Shown here in pieces: positions 9,505 through 19,155 of a stretch of 64,000 bases of DNA. A program made the translations under genes and the position numbers. Source of the stretch: Hoyosella subflava DQS3-9A1. GTDB lineage: Bacteria; Actinomycetota; Actinomycetes; Mycobacteriales; Mycobacteriaceae. Location of the stretch: contig NC_015564.1 of the NCBI RefSeq assembly GCF_000214175.1, positions 1,674,001-1,738,000 on the forward strand. Reading direction: 5' to 3'. A model generated the notes under the pieces. It ran no database searches, was not told the origin of the DNA, and was given only the letters and a program-made list of their open reading frames with translations. Within the stretch, counting starts at the first letter, position 1. Every line of letters begins with the position of its first letter.

Positions 9505-10514
9505 ACATCGATATCTCAGCCCTGCGCGCGATCGAGGATGACAAGGGCATCCCCGTTGACACGGTCATTGAAGCCATCCAGACGGCGTTGCTGACGGCGT
9601 ATCGGCACACGGCGGGTCACCAGCCGCACGCGCGGATCGATATCGACCGTAAGACAGGAATCGTCAGCGTTATCGCGTGTGAGTACGACGAGGAGGGGAA
9701 CCTCGTTGCTGAGTGGGACGATACGCCTGAGGGTTTCGGCCGCATCGCGGCCACCACGGCCCGGCAAGTCATCTTGCAGCGTCTCCGCGACGCTGAGAAT
9801 GACAGGACGTACGGAGAGGTCGCCACTCATGAAGGCGAGATCGTCGGCGGCGTTGTCCAGCGAGATACACGCGCGAACGCCCGAGGGCTCGTCATCGTGC
9901 GGATCGGCAGCGACATTAGCAAGACCGAGGGCGTACTTCCGTCCGCAGAGCAAGTTCCAGGCGAGAGTTATGAGCACGGTGTCCGCCTGAAGTGCTATGT
10001 CGTAGGCGTCTCACGCACCCCGCGCGGTACCCAGATATCGCTGTCACGAACTCATCCAAACCTCGTCCGGAAGCTGTTCGCGCTGGAAGTCCCGGAGATC
10101 GCAGACGGCTCAGTTGAGATTGTCGCGGTAGCGCGCGAGGCAGGGCATCGTTCAAAGATCGCGGTTCGCTCGCACGTGTCCGGTCTGAATGCGAAGGGTG
10201 CATGCATCGGACCGATGGGGCAGCGGGTGCGCAACGTCATGAGTGAGCTGGCCGGTGAGAAGATCGACATCATCGACTACGACGACGATCCGGCGAAGTT
10301 TGTCGCAAACGCGCTGTCGCCATCGCGTGTGGTCTCCGTTTCCATCGTCGATCTCGCCGCGCGGGCAGCCCGGGTGGTTGTGCCCGATTTCCAGCTCTCG
10401 CTCGCGATCGGCAAGGAAGGTCAGAACGCGCGCCTCGCTGCGCGCCTGACCGGGTGGCGTATTGACATTCGAAGTGACGCTAGCGACTCCGTTGCTGGCG
10501 AATCCACTAGATAG
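9501..10514 (+). CDS. nusA: Transcription elongation/termination/antitermination factor NusA
   Basis: 337 aa, the short actinobacterial form (no C-terminal acidic repeats). N-terminal RNA-polymerase-binding domain (residues ~1-105), S1 domain (~110-180, [25 protein letters not shown]), KH1 (~185-260, [19 protein letters not shown] and [10 protein letters not shown]) and KH2 (~265-330, [21 protein letters not shown]). Binds RNA polymerase and nascent RNA, influences pausing and rRNA antitermination. GTG start within the rimP stop. A strong hairpin follows five bases after its stop. Confidence 0.95.
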   Translation: MNIDISALRAIEDDKGIPVDTVIEAIQTALLTAYRHTAGHQPHARIDIDRKTGIVSVIACEYDEEGNLVAEWDDTPEGFGRIAATTARQVILQRLRDAENDRTYGEVATHEGEIVGGVVQRDTRANARGLVIVRIGSDISKTEGVLPSAEQVPGESYEHGVRLKCYVVGVSRTPRGTQISLSRTHPNLVRKLFALEVPEIADGSVEIVAVAREAGHRSKIAVRSHVSGLNAKGACIGPMGQRVRNVMSELAGEKIDIIDYDDDPAKFVANALSPSRVVSVSIVDLAARAARVVVPDFQLSLAIGKEGQNARLAARLTGWRIDIRSDASDSVAGESTR

Positions 10515-10518
10515 CTGA

Positions 10519-10549
10519 GGCGTGGCGGTTCGCAGGAACGCGCCACGCC
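10519..10549 (+). terminator. Hairpin between nusA and ylxR (attenuator or terminator)
   Basis: GGCGTGGCG (10519-10527) pairs perfectly with CGCCACGCC (10541-10549) around a 13-base loop. No T-run follows, as is common for GC-rich actinobacterial hairpins. It lies inside the rimP-nusA-ylxR-infB operon, so partial termination or mRNA processing is more likely than a full stop. Confidence 0.55.
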
Positions 10550-10637
10550 GGCGCAGCTCAAAGCAACGCATGGCGTGCCGCCACCAGGGCGGTTAACGCG
10601 CAATTTGAATTCGCGGTAGAGTGTTGGGTGGTTCAAC

Positions 10638-10982
10638 GTGAGTATCCGCTCGATTTCCGAAACGTACCCGCGACCTGCAGCACCGGTCCGGACTTGCGTG
10701 GGGTGTCGGCGCCGAGCGTTAGCCGCTGATCTGCTAAGGGTCGTGGCGCAGCAGAGCGATTCATCTCGCACCACTGTTCTTCCCGATCCGCATCGGCGGA
10801 TGCCAGGCCGAGGTGCATGGTTGCACTTCGACCCTGAGTGTCTGGCTAAGGCGGAAAAGCGACGAGCGTTCGGTCGAGCACTCCGAGTGTCGGGTGAGAC
10901 TGACGTGGCAGCGCTCGCTAGCATCATTGTGGCGAGCGGCGCCCATGTCAGTGAGGAGACTCGCGGCGGGCATCTCAGCTAG
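10638..10982 (+). CDS. ylxR: YlxR family RNA-binding protein (DUF448)
   Basis: 114 aa basic protein. Family marks: RTCVGCRRRALAADLLRVV near residue 20 and PGRGAWLHFDPECLAKAEKR near residue 60, matching the YlxR fold with its positively charged RNA-binding face. YlxR lies between nusA and infB in most bacteria; in Bacillus it affects transcription and RNase P activity. The GTG start is weakly supported (no good ribosome site); the conserved domain begins about 15 residues later. Corresponds to Rv2840c. Confidence 0.88.
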   Translation: MSIRSISETYPRPAAPVRTCVGCRRRALAADLLRVVAQQSDSSRTTVLPDPHRRMPGRGAWLHFDPECLAKAEKRRAFGRALRVSGETDVAALASIIVASGAHVSEETRGGHLS

Positions 10983-11167
10983 GCTGCTGAACTGTCAGCT
11001 CAGCTGTAACGGCTGGAGCGCGCGCGAACCATGAAGCATGACCTGCGAGAAGGGTAGGCACGAGCACTTATGAGCAGACCATGAAGTACCCGCGATGAGT
11101 AACCATCCGCGATAACCCGAGGTCGTGCGGAACCTGACACCGCTCGGCCTCACTAGTGAGGAGAGTA

Positions 11168-14100
11168 GTGCCAGGCAAGATCCGCGTGCACGAGCTTGCG
11201 AAAGAGCTCAGCACATCAGGACATACGGTCACAAGTAAAGAACTTCTGGCCAAACTCAAAGAACAAGGCGAGTTCGTCAAGTCCGCCTCGTCAACCGTCG
11301 AAGCCCCCGTTGCCCGTCGGCTGCGTGAGGCGTACTCGACTCAGGCTGCGTCATCCAAAGAATCTGCTGCGCCCGCAAAGACGCCTGGCAAGCCGGCTAA
11401 ACCCGGTGGCGCCAGGCCTGCTCCGAAGCCCAGCGGTGAGGAAGCCGCCAAACCTGGCCCCAAGCCCGGTCCTGCGGCAGCGCCGAAAGCAGCCCCTGAG
11501 GCACCTGCGGCAGCCGCACCTGCGCAGCCCGCAGCGCCACGAGATGCCGGGACACCGGCACCAAGTGGGCCGAAGCCAGTCGACGCCGCAGGTGGACCCA
11601 AGCCAGGACAGCCTCGTCCTGCCGCGGCCAGTTCATCACCCGCCGCGCCGGAGGCTCCGGCAGCCAGCGCGCCGAGTGCCCCCAGTGATGCTGCGCCAGA
11701 TGCTCCCGCATCAGGTGCCCCGCGACCGGTCGCACCTAAACCGGGCGGCCAGCGCGCACCGCGCGTCGGCAACAATCCATTCAGCGCCCCCAGTGACGCG
11801 CCTCCGCCGCGCCCCGCGCCGAGCGCAGGGCGTCCCGCACCGCGGCCGCCCGCCGGTGGAGCCAGGCCCGCACCGGGGCAGGGCGGGCCACGGCCAACTC
11901 CTGGCCAGATGCCGTCACGCCCGAGCGCGCGTCCCGCTCCAGGTGGTGGGCGACCAGCTCCCGGCGGAACGGGCCGTCCTCCAGCAGGCCAGGGCGGGCC
12001 ACGTCCATCTCCTGGCCAGATGCCATCACGGCCCAGTCCCGGCTCCATGCCGTCGCGTCCAACCCCAGGACAGATGCCTTCACGGGCGCCTCGTCCAGGT
12101 GGCGGGGCAGCCGGTGCCCGTCCGGGCCGCCCAGGTGGCGGTCCCGGTGGTGGCGGCGGCGGTGGCGGCCGCGGTGGATTCCGCGGCGCTCCTGCCGCGG
12201 GTGCAGGTGCTCCAGGTGGCGGCGCTCCAGGTGGTGCCCCCGGTGGCGCACCGGGCGGTTTCCGTGGTCGTCCCGGTGGGGGTGGCCGTGGCCGCGGCGG
12301 TGCCGCAGGTGCATTCGGCCGTCCAGGTGGTGCTCCGCGCCGGGGACGGAAGTCGAAGCGTCAGAAGCGCCAGGAATACGATTCAATGCAGGCGCCCAGC
12401 GTCGGCGGCGTTCGTTTGCCAAGGGGCAACGGCGAGACGGTGCGGCTAGCCCGTGGCGCGTCACTTGCTGACTTCGCTGAGAAGATCGATGCGAACCCAT
12501 CAGCCTTGGTGCAAGCGCTGTTCCACCTCGGCGAGATGGTGACGGCAACACAGTCGGTGAGCGACGAGATTCTTGAGCTCCTCGGTGGCGAGATGAACTA
12601 CAACGTTCAGGTCGTCAGCCCCGAGGACGAGGACCGGGAGCTCCTCGAGTCCTTCGATCTCTCCTACGGAGAGGATGACGGCGAGGAAGAGGATCTCGAG
12701 CAGCGGCCGCCTGTGGTGACCGTCATGGGTCACGTCGACCACGGTAAGACGCGACTGCTTGACACCATCCGTAAGACGAATGTGCGTGAAGGTGAAGCCG
12801 GTGGCATCACTCAGCACATCGGTGCCTACCAGGTCGAGTCTGATCTTGAAGGCGTCAAACGTCTCATTACCTTCATTGACACCCCAGGTCACGAAGCGTT
12901 CACCGCGATGCGTGCCCGTGGTGCCAAGGCGACGGATGTGGCAATCCTCGTGGTCGCGGCGGATGACGGTGTGATGCCGCAGACCGTTGAAGCGGTGAAC
13001 CACGCGCAGGCCGCTGACGTGCCGATCGTGGTCGCGGTGAACAAGATCGATGTCGAGGGTGCCAACGCGGACAAGATTCGTCAGCAGTTGACCGAATACG
13101 GTCTAGTTGCCGAGGAATACGGTGGCGAAACCATGTTCGTCGAGATTTCGGCGAAGCAGGGTCTCAACATCGACGCGCTGCTCGAAGCGGTCCTCCTGAC
13201 CGCAGATGCCACATTGGATCTGCGGGCCAATCCGGACATGCCCGCACAGGGTGTCGCGATCGAAGCTCACCTCGACCGTGGCCGCGGACCTGTCGCGACA
13301 GTCCTCATCCAGCGCGGCACATTGCGTGTTGGCGACTCGATCGTTGCTGGCGATGCATATGGCCGCGTGCGGCGAATGCTCGACGAGAATGGTCACGACG
13401 TCAACGAGGCGCTGCCTTCACGTCCGGTCCAGGTCATTGGCTTTACGTCCGTGCCTGGTGCGGGCGACAACCTCCTCGTTGTGGACGAGGACCGTATCGC
13501 CCGGCAGATCGCCGACCGGCGCAACGCACGCAAGCGCAACGCGCTCGCGGCGAAGAGCCGGAAGCGAATCAGCCTCGAGGATCTTGATTCAGCACTGAAG
13601 GAAACTCATCAGCTGAACCTCATCCTCAAGGGTGATAACTCCGGAACGGTGGAGGCCCTCGAAGAGGCGCTTCTGGGTATCGACGTTGGTGATGAAGTCG
13701 AACTTCGCGTGATCGATCGTGGTGTCGGTGGCGTGACCGAGACCAACGTCAACCTGGCATCGGCATCGAACGCCATCATCATCGGGTTCAACGTCCGGGC
13801 CGAGGGCAAAGCGACGGAGCTCGCGAACCGCGAAGGCGTGGAGATCCGGTACTACTCGGTGATCTACCAGGCGATCGATGAGATTGAGAAGGCTCTCAAG
13901 GGCATGCTCAAGCCGATTTACGAAGAGGTTGAGCTTGGCCGGGCGGAGATCCGTGCGATCTTCAAGTCGTCCAAGATCGGTCTCATCGCGGGCTGCATGG
14001 TCCAGTCAGGTGTCGTGCGCCGCAACGCCAAGGCGAGGCTCCTTCGGGACAACGCAGTCGTCGCTGAGACGATGTCGATCCAGACCTTGCGTCGAGAGAA

Positions 14101-14218
14101 AGACGATGTTACTGAGGTCCGCGAGGGCTTCGAGTGTGGTCTCACCCTCTCGTACTCGGACATCAAGGTCGACGACGTCATCGAGGTCTACGAGATGCGC
14201 GAGAAGCCGCGCGATTGA
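11168..14218 (+). CDS. infB: Translation initiation factor IF-2 with long Pro/Gly/Arg-rich N-terminal region
   Basis: About 1016 aa GTPase that places initiator fMet-tRNA on the ribosome. Start GTG 11168 ([14 protein letters not shown]) is chosen over GTG 11156 because GAGGAG lies just before it and the sequence then matches mycobacterial IF-2. Residues ~1-55 form the IF-2 N-terminal domain; ~60-400 are low complexity, first Ala/Pro-rich, then repeats of the type PGQMPSRP, then Gly-rich with RGG-like steps ([17 protein letters not shown]). The G domain follows: GHVDHGKT (G1), DTPGH (G3), NKID (G4), SAKQG (G5); then domains II, III and the fMet-tRNA-binding C-terminal domain. Longer than the ~900 aa M. 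tuberculosis protein because of the repeat region. Confidence 0.96.
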   Translation: MPGKIRVHELAKELSTSGHTVTSKELLAKLKEQGEFVKSASSTVEAPVARRLREAYSTQAASSKESAAPAKTPGKPAKPGGARPAPKPSGEEAAKPGPKPGPAAAPKAAPEAPAAAAPAQPAAPRDAGTPAPSGPKPVDAAGGPKPGQPRPAAASSSPAAPEAPAASAPSAPSDAAPDAPASGAPRPVAPKPGGQRAPRVGNNPFSAPSDAPPPRPAPSAGRPAPRPPAGGARPAPGQGGPRPTPGQMPSRPSARPAPGGGRPAPGGTGRPPAGQGGPRPSPGQMPSRPSPGSMPSRPTPGQMPSRAPRPGGGAAGARPGRPGGGPGGGGGGGGRGGFRGAPAAGAGAPGGGAPGGAPGGAPGGFRGRPGGGGRGRGGAAGAFGRPGGAPRRGRKSKRQKRQEYDSMQAPSVGGVRLPRGNGETVRLARGASLADFAEKIDANPSALVQALFHLGEMVTATQSVSDEILELLGGEMNYNVQVVSPEDEDRELLESFDLSYGEDDGEEEDLEQRPPVVTVMGHVDHGKTRLLDTIRKTNVREGEAGGITQHIGAYQVESDLEGVKRLITFIDTPGHEAFTAMRARGAKATDVAILVVAADDGVMPQTVEAVNHAQAADVPIVVAVNKIDVEGANADKIRQQLTEYGLVAEEYGGETMFVEISAKQGLNIDALLEAVLLTADATLDLRANPDMPAQGVAIEAHLDRGRGPVATVLIQRGTLRVGDSIVAGDAYGRVRRMLDENGHDVNEALPSRPVQVIGFTSVPGAGDNLLVVDEDRIARQIADRRNARKRNALAAKSRKRISLEDLDSALKETHQLNLILKGDNSGTVEALEEALLGIDVGDEVELRVIDRGVGGVTETNVNLASASNAIIIGFNVRAEGKATELANREGVEIRYYSVIYQAIDEIEKALKGMLKPIYEEVELGRAEIRAIFKSSKIGLIAGCMVQSGVVRRNAKARLLRDNAVVAETMSIQTLRREKDDVTEVREGFECGLTLSYSDIKVDDVIEVYEMREKPRD

Positions 14219-14225
14219 TGTGCAA

Positions 14226-14257
14226 TGTGAGGGGGCGCCGTCGGGTGCCCCCTCACA
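14226..14257 (+). terminator. Strong hairpin after infB
   Basis: TGTGAGGGGGC (14226-14236) is perfectly complementary to GCCCCCTCACA (14247-14257), loop of ten bases, seven bases after the infB stop. No T-run. It separates infB from ylxP/rbfA and may reduce readthrough into the rest of the operon or shield the infB mRNA end. Confidence 0.65.
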
Positions 14258-14285
14258 TACCTCACGTCACGCCAAAAGGGGAGTC

Positions 14286-14576
14286 ATGTACGTCGGCGCA
14301 CTGGAAATTGACGTGCTCTTTGGCGATATCCGCTCGCTGAAGGAAAAACGCTCTCAGGTGAAGCCCATCCTCGCTGAGCTGAAGAAGTTCGCGGTCGCCG
14401 CGAGCGAGGTCGGTGATGCCAACCGGCTGCGCCGTGCCAGTTTCGGTATTGCAGCCGTGAGCGGCGAGATCGGCCACGTGCACGAAGTACTGGACCGGTG
14501 CGAACGCCACGTCGCGGCCAAACCCGAGCTAGATTTGTTGTCGGTCCGACGCCGTATCCTCGGACCGGAGGACTGA
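14286..14576 (+). CDS. ylxP: YlxP family protein (DUF503)
   Basis: 96 aa. [22 protein letters not shown] at the start is the defining DUF503 pattern (hydrophobic strand, then LKEKR). ATG 14286 has an excellent ribosome site (AAAGGGGAG) and is the conserved N-terminus, although the frame stays open far upstream through infB. YlxP sits between infB and rbfA in many Gram-positives; a role with ribosomes or 30S assembly is suggested by context only. The gene is absent at this spot in M. tuberculosis. Confidence 0.87.
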   Translation: MYVGALEIDVLFGDIRSLKEKRSQVKPILAELKKFAVAASEVGDANRLRRASFGIAAVSGEIGHVHEVLDRCERHVAAKPELDLLSVRRRILGPED

Positions 14577-14656
14577 TCCCGCGAACGGCGCAGGCCTACA
14601 GCATGGTGTCTCATGGATTTGTCAGAGTTCCGATCGAGCTAGGAAGGATGGTCACC

Positions 14657-15139
14657 ATGGCTGACCCACCCCGTGCGCGCCGTCTCGCGAAGCGGATCAT
14701 GGCCATCGTCGCCACCGCCATCGAGCATGAAGTGAAAGATCCGCGCCTTGAGTTTGTCACCATCACTGATGCGCGTGTGACGAACGATCTGCGTGATGCG
14801 ACCGTGTTCTACACGGTGCGCGGGCCGCGGCTAGATACTGAACCGGACCTTGAAGGCGCAGCGATCGCACTCGAGAAGGTTCGCGGTCAGTTACGTACTC
14901 GAGTCGGGGCCGGTACCGGTGTGCGGTTCACACCCACCTTGGCGTTCAAGCTGGATTCTGTCCCTGACGCTGCCCGCCATATGGAGGAGTTGTTAGCCAA
15001 GGCGCGTGCCGCCGATGAGGAAGTCGCGAAAGTGCGGGAGAATGCGACCTATGCGGGCGATCCCGATCCTTATCGCAGCCATGATGAGGATGAGGAAGAG
15101 GGACCCGCGGAAGTCTTCCCTGACGATCGGCAGAACTAG
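14657..15139 (+). CDS. rbfA: Ribosome-binding factor A
   Basis: 160 aa KH-fold protein needed for late 30S maturation and cold growth. [39 protein letters not shown] and [21 protein letters not shown] are standard RbfA segments; the acidic C-terminal tail (residues ~125-160, [15 protein letters not shown]) is typical for actinobacteria. Start ATG 14657 is preferred over the in-frame ATG 14648 because AGGAAGG at 14641-14647 is nine bases before it. The stop overlaps the next start by one base. Confidence 0.93.
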   Translation: MADPPRARRLAKRIMAIVATAIEHEVKDPRLEFVTITDARVTNDLRDATVFYTVRGPRLDTEPDLEGAAIALEKVRGQLRTRVGAGTGVRFTPTLAFKLDSVPDAARHMEELLAKARAADEEVAKVRENATYAGDPDPYRSHDEDEEEGPAEVFPDDRQN

Positions 15140-16146
15140 TGGCAGCGGTGATGGCCAGCAGCGGCGCACACCCCGAAGCAGACAACCAGCAGGCGCTCGA
15201 GCAGATCGCCGGGGAGCTGCGCGGTGCGAGCACCGCAACGGTTCTCTGTCACGTTTTCCCAGACGCCGACACGCTCGGCAGCGGGCTCGCAGTGGCCATA
15301 GCGCTGAAGCGGTGGGGCGTGCCTGTGCAAGTTTCGTTCGGTGAGCCGCTCGGGCTGCCTGAAGTTTTCTCGGAATTGCCGCATGCGGACCTCATCGTCA
15401 GCCCCGATGCTGTCGCGACCGAGGCCGACGTTGTGATCGCCGTCGACTCCGGCAGTGCCGACCGTCTGGGGGTCCTCGCTGACCGGATGAGTGGTGCGCG
15501 GACCTCCATCGTCATCGATCACCACCGGTCGAATACGAGGTTCGGGTCGGTCAACTACGTCGATCCGTCCGCGGATTCGACCAGCATGCTCATCGCGCGT
15601 CTTTATGATTGCTTGGGCGAGACGATCGACTCTGATGTCGCACATTGCCTGTATGCGGGACTCGTCACCGACACCGGTTCATTTCGCTGGTGTGGGCCTG
15701 AAGCGCACCTTCTCGCTGCCCGACTGATCGGAACGGGCATCGATGCACCTGCAATCACGCGTGCGCTGCTCGATACACATCCGTTCGGTCGGCTTGCCAT
15801 GCTCTCCGCGGTACTCGGCGAAGCGCAACTCGTTCCAGAGGCGGCAGAGGGCCGGGGACTGGTTTACACGGTCGTCCGCGTTCAGGACATGGCTGGGTTA
15901 CCAGAGGATGAGCGTGAGACGGTCGTCGATATCGTCCGCACCACTGGTGAGGCTGAAGTTGCCGCAGTTCTCAAACAACTCGGTCCAGGCCGGTGGTCGG
16001 TGTCCCTGAGGTCGAAGCAGTCGGTGGATGTCGCCAAGGTCGCGAAGGCCCTTGGGGGTGGCGGGCACGCGCGCTCGGCGGGCTTCACGGCGGACGACGA
16101 CACTGTTGAGCACATCGTCGCCTCTATCGTCCGTGAACTCGGATAA
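15139..16146 (+). CDS. nrnA: DHH/DHHA1 family oligoribonuclease / pAp phosphatase (NrnA type)
   Basis: 335 aa. DHH-domain metal site: VFPDADTLGSGLA (~residue 40), VVIAVDSG, VIDHHRSNTRFG (the DHH motif proper, ~residue 125), and TDTGSFRW; DHHA1 substrate domain with GGGGHARSAGFT near the C-terminus. Mycobacterial Rv2837c, at the same place in the operon, degrades nanoRNA, hydrolyses pAp and c-di-AMP breakdown products; the same activities are inferred here. GTG start overlaps the rbfA stop; an in-frame ATG at 15151 is an alternative. Its last 14 bases overlap the next gene. Confidence 0.92.
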   Translation: MAAVMASSGAHPEADNQQALEQIAGELRGASTATVLCHVFPDADTLGSGLAVAIALKRWGVPVQVSFGEPLGLPEVFSELPHADLIVSPDAVATEADVVIAVDSGSADRLGVLADRMSGARTSIVIDHHRSNTRFGSVNYVDPSADSTSMLIARLYDCLGETIDSDVAHCLYAGLVTDTGSFRWCGPEAHLLAARLIGTGIDAPAITRALLDTHPFGRLAMLSAVLGEAQLVPEAAEGRGLVYTVVRVQDMAGLPEDERETVVDIVRTTGEAEVAAVLKQLGPGRWSVSLRSKQSVDVAKVAKALGGGGHARSAGFTADDDTVEHIVASIVRELG

Positions 16147-17494
16147 ACCGCCTGAGGCCCACCCGCCAACACCTCGCGCGGTGCTGCGCCTTGCGTTACC
16201 TGCGCTTCCGGTGCTCGCCGCGGAGCCGATCTACCTGCTGTATGACTTTGCGGTTGTCGGCAGACTCGGTGGGCTAGCACTTGCTGGACTCGCGGTCGGG
16301 GGTCTCGTACTCGCGCAGGTCACCACACAACTGACGTTCCTGACGTACGGTACGACGGCGCGCGCATCGCGCTATCACGGTGCTGGCAACCGAGCTGCCG
16401 CCGTTCGGGAAGGCATACAAGCGACCTGGCTCGGGATCGCGGCAGGAATCACGGTAGTGGTGCTGGTGTTAGCGGTGGCCCGCCCTGTGCTCAGCGTCCT
16501 CACCGGAGATGCTGACATTGCGGCTGCAGCCGAAAGCTGGCTGCGCATCGGGATTTTCGGGGCACCACTTATTTTGATCGCCATGGCCGGCAACGGCTGG
16601 CTACGAGGCGTCCACGATACGATGCGGCCATTACGGTTCGTTGTCGCCGGCCTGGGCACATCAGCTGTGCTTTGCCCAGTGCTAGTACACGGACTCGCCG
16701 GTTTTCCGGCACTGGGGCTGCCCGGGTCCGCGGTCGCGAACGTTGTCGGCCAGTCGATCACCGCCGCGTTCTTTATCGGGGCACTCGCGGCGGAGCGACG
16801 TGCGGCGCCAGCGCAAACGCCAATCAGGCCAGATATCGGCGTTATTCGTGCCCAACTCATCCTCGGGCGGGACTTGATTCTGCGCAGCCTCGCCTTCCAG
16901 GCGTGCTTTCTCTCCGCCGCCGCGGTAGCGTCTCGATTCGGCGCGGGCGCTGTGGGCGCTCACCAGGTCGTACTGCACTTGTGGAACTTTGTTGCCCTGA
17001 CACTTGATTCCCTCGCGATCGCCGCACAAGCGATTATTGGTGCGCTCCTCGGCTCTGGGATGGTCATCGCTGCGAAAGAAGCAGCATGGCGGATAATGCG
17101 GTGGTCCATTGTTTTTGCTGTGTGCCTGGCGGGAGCTTTCGCCGCAGGGAGCACGATGGTTCCGGGGATCTTCACAGCGGACCCGGGGGTACTGGGCCAC
17201 ATCGGAGAGATCTGGTGGTTCTTCGTCATCATGATCCCAGTGGCAGGGGTGGTCTTCGCGCTCGACGGGGTGCTGCTGGGCAGCGGGGATGCCGCATTCC
17301 TGCGGACGTCGACCTTGCTCGCGGCTCTTGTCGGCTTCCTGCCGCTGATCTGGCTGTCACTGGTGTTCGACTGGGGCCTCCACGGGATCTGGTCAGGTCT
17401 CGCTGCGTTCGTTCTATTACGGGCCGGGGCGGTGGTGTGGCGTACGCGGTCAGCGCGCTGGGCGATCGCAGGTGCGGAGCGGGGAGCGCGCTGA
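16133..17494 (+). CDS. dinF: MATE family efflux transporter (DinF-like)
   Basis: About 453 aa, 12 predicted transmembrane helices, MATE superfamily cation-coupled exporter. Landmarks: LALPALPVLAAEPIYLLYDFAVVGRLG at the start (written here only as the TM1-TM2 region), GNGWLRGVHDTMRPL in the first half, and HQVVLHLWNFVALTLDSLAIAAQ in the second half, both typical of the DinF branch. Start GTG 16133 lies inside the end of the nrnA gene; the frame is open further upstream but the hydrophobic family sequence begins just after this GTG. Equivalent of Rv2836c. Substrate unknown. Confidence 0.9.
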   Translation: MNSDKPPEAHPPTPRAVLRLALPALPVLAAEPIYLLYDFAVVGRLGGLALAGLAVGGLVLAQVTTQLTFLTYGTTARASRYHGAGNRAAAVREGIQATWLGIAAGITVVVLVLAVARPVLSVLTGDADIAAAAESWLRIGIFGAPLILIAMAGNGWLRGVHDTMRPLRFVVAGLGTSAVLCPVLVHGLAGFPALGLPGSAVANVVGQSITAAFFIGALAAERRAAPAQTPIRPDIGVIRAQLILGRDLILRSLAFQACFLSAAAVASRFGAGAVGAHQVVLHLWNFVALTLDSLAIAAQAIIGALLGSGMVIAAKEAAWRIMRWSIVFAVCLAGAFAAGSTMVPGIFTADPGVLGHIGEIWWFFVIMIPVAGVVFALDGVLLGSGDAAFLRTSTLLAALVGFLPLIWLSLVFDWGLHGIWSGLAAFVLLRAGAVVWRTRSARWAIAGAERGAR

Positions 17495-17534
17495 CGCCGA
17501 GTGCGCGTGAGGAATGGGTGATCAGCACGTCGTG

Positions 17535-17562
17535 TTGAGAAACGCTAGGGTCCGCATAGGAT
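17535..17562 (+). promoter_or_regulatory. Putative sigma-A type promoter for the phosphoesterase-pptT-truB genes
   Basis: TTGAGA (17535-17540) and TAGGAT (17557-17562) are separated by 16 bases and lie about 28 bases before the GTG of the metallophosphoesterase gene, which has its own AGGAGG. This would give the three downstream overlapping genes their own transcription start. Confidence 0.45.
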
Positions 17563-17590
17563 TCGGCACCGTCGACGAGGAGGACGCGGA

Positions 17591-18475
17591 GTGGCGAAGG
17601 TTTTCGCGGTGAGCGACATTCATGTGGGCCATCGCGGCAATGGACATGTGCTGGATGAACTTCAGCCGGAGTCCAAGGACGACTGGATCATCGTCGCAGG
17701 TGATGTTGCCGAGCGCACTGACGACATCCGCAATGCCCTTGCCAGGATCCGACAGCGGTTCGGCCGTGTGATCTGGGTGCCGGGCAACCATGAACTCTGG
17801 ACTACCGCCCGCGACCCTAGCCAGTTGAAAGGCGTCGCGCGCTACAACTATCTGGTTCGGATGTGCCGGGAGCTGGGTGTTCTCACACCCGAGGATCCCT
17901 TCCCCATATGGGAGGGAGTGGGAGGTCCTGTCGCCCTTGTCCCGATGTTCTTACTGTACGACTACACGTGGCGGCCAGAGGGAACATCGAGCCGCAGTGA
18001 GGCGCTGAGCGTCGCACGGGATCGTGGTGTGATGGCCACTGACGAGTTTCTGCTCAGCTCGGAGCCGTACTTGACTCGGGACGCGTGGTGCCAGGCACGC
18101 GTTGCATATACGCAGTCTCGTCTCGACGAACTCGATCCCGAGTTGCCGACAGTGCTCATCAATCATTGGCCCCTTGTTCGTGCGGCCACCAAGATGCTGA
18201 TGTATCCAGAGTTCGCCCTGTGGTGCGGCACGGATCTCACCGCTGATTGGCACATTCGGTACAACGCGATGTGTGCCGTGTACGGGCATCTGCACATCCC
18301 GCGCCGCACGTTCTACGATGGTGTCCGCTTCGAGGAGGTTTCGGTCGGATATCCGCCGGAGTGGAAGCGGAGAGGCATGCCGAAGCCGATCCTCCGGCAG
18401 ATTTTGCCTGCGCCTGAAAACCCGCCACCACCATTGATGTTGCCGGCGAGCTTCCGGCGTGAGGAGTCCACGTGA
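17591..18475 (+). CDS. Metallophosphoesterase (calcineurin-like), Rv2795c type
   Basis: 294 aa. All metal-site motifs of the calcineurin-like fold are visible in order: VSDIHVGHRG (D-x-H, residues ~7-16), IIVAGDVAER (GD), WVPGNHELW (GNHE, ~residue 60), LINHWPL and YGHLHIPR. AGGAGG is eight bases before the GTG. The stop overlaps the pptT start by four bases, a linkage also kept in M. tuberculosis, where this gene (ptpH/Rv2795c) has been proposed to remove 4'-phosphopantetheine from carrier proteins, opposing PptT. Here that pairing is inference from context. Confidence 0.9.
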   Translation: MAKVFAVSDIHVGHRGNGHVLDELQPESKDDWIIVAGDVAERTDDIRNALARIRQRFGRVIWVPGNHELWTTARDPSQLKGVARYNYLVRMCRELGVLTPEDPFPIWEGVGGPVALVPMFLLYDYTWRPEGTSSRSEALSVARDRGVMATDEFLLSSEPYLTRDAWCQARVAYTQSRLDELDPELPTVLINHWPLVRAATKMLMYPEFALWCGTDLTADWHIRYNAMCAVYGHLHIPRRTFYDGVRFEEVSVGYPPEWKRRGMPKPILRQILPAPENPPPPLMLPASFRREEST

Positions 18476-19155
18476 TCGACCGCATCGTTTCCGCTCCGCT
18501 GGTGACGGCTGAGGCGTTCGCCGATCATGACGGTGCCTTCGTTCCCACTGCGGAGCGGGCGGCTGTGGCTCGCGCGGTTCCCACAAGGCAGCGTGAGTTC
18601 TTCACAGTCCGTCACCTTGCCCGCCGTGCGATGGTGCAGTTGGGCGTACCCGGAGGTGACAGAATGCCCATTCTGAAGGGCGAGAGAGGCGCACCCACAT
18701 GGCCGGATGGAGTGATCGGAAGCATGACTCACTGCACGGGATACCGCAGTGCCGTGGTCGGTTTGCTTTCTGATGTCCGATCGGTGGGGATTGACGCAGA
18801 ACCTCACAGCGCGTTGCCGTCGGGGGTACTGCCGAGTGTGAGTATCGCCGCGGAGCGCGAGTGGCTGGCATCAGCCGCACGTGAGCACGGCCCGGATGTT
18901 CACTTCGACAAGCTGCTTTTCTCCGCGAAGGAATCGACGTACAAAGCGTGGTTCCCGATAACGAGGCGCTGGCTGGGTTTTGAAGACGCTCACATCACCT
19001 TCAGTGTGGACGTCACTGGCAGGTCGGGTAGCTTTACGTCCACGATTCTGATTGATGGCGCCGTGGCTTCGGGGGCTCCACTGACAGAACTCCGTGGCCA
19101 GTGGCTCGTCGACGGCGACCTAGTCGTCTCCTCTATCGTGGTGCCGCATGAGTGA
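18472..19155 (+). CDS. pptT: 4'-phosphopantetheinyl transferase PptT
   Basis: 227 aa, exactly the length of the mycobacterial protein. Transfers phosphopantetheine from CoA to carrier domains of type I FAS/polyketide and peptide synthases, needed for mycolic acid and siderophore synthesis. Motifs: ILKGERGAPTWPDGVIGSMTHC, VGIDAEP (first metal Asp/Glu), and FSAKESTYKAWFP with RWLGFEDAHITF. GTG start within the preceding stop; its own end overlaps truB by eight bases. Confidence 0.95.
   Translation: MIDRIVSAPLVTAEAFADHDGAFVPTAERAAVARAVPTRQREFFTVRHLARRAMVQLGVPGGDRMPILKGERGAPTWPDGVIGSMTHCTGYRSAVVGLLSDVRSVGIDAEPHSALPSGVLPSVSIAAEREWLASAAREHGPDVHFDKLLFSAKESTYKAWFPITRRWLGFEDAHITFSVDVTGRSGSFTSTILIDGAVASGAPLTELRGQWLVDGDLVVSSIVVPHE

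Noticed and set aside
11341-12048. 235-residue Gly/Pro-rich open frame on the minus strand opposite infB
   Set aside because: Its composition is just the complement of the Pro/Gly/Arg repeats of IF-2; no family features, no ribosome site, and the plus-strand protein is certain.
11196-12449. 417-residue frame in another plus frame within infB
   Set aside because: Arg/Val/Gln-rich shadow of the repeat region; ends inside the G-domain coding part and resembles nothing known.
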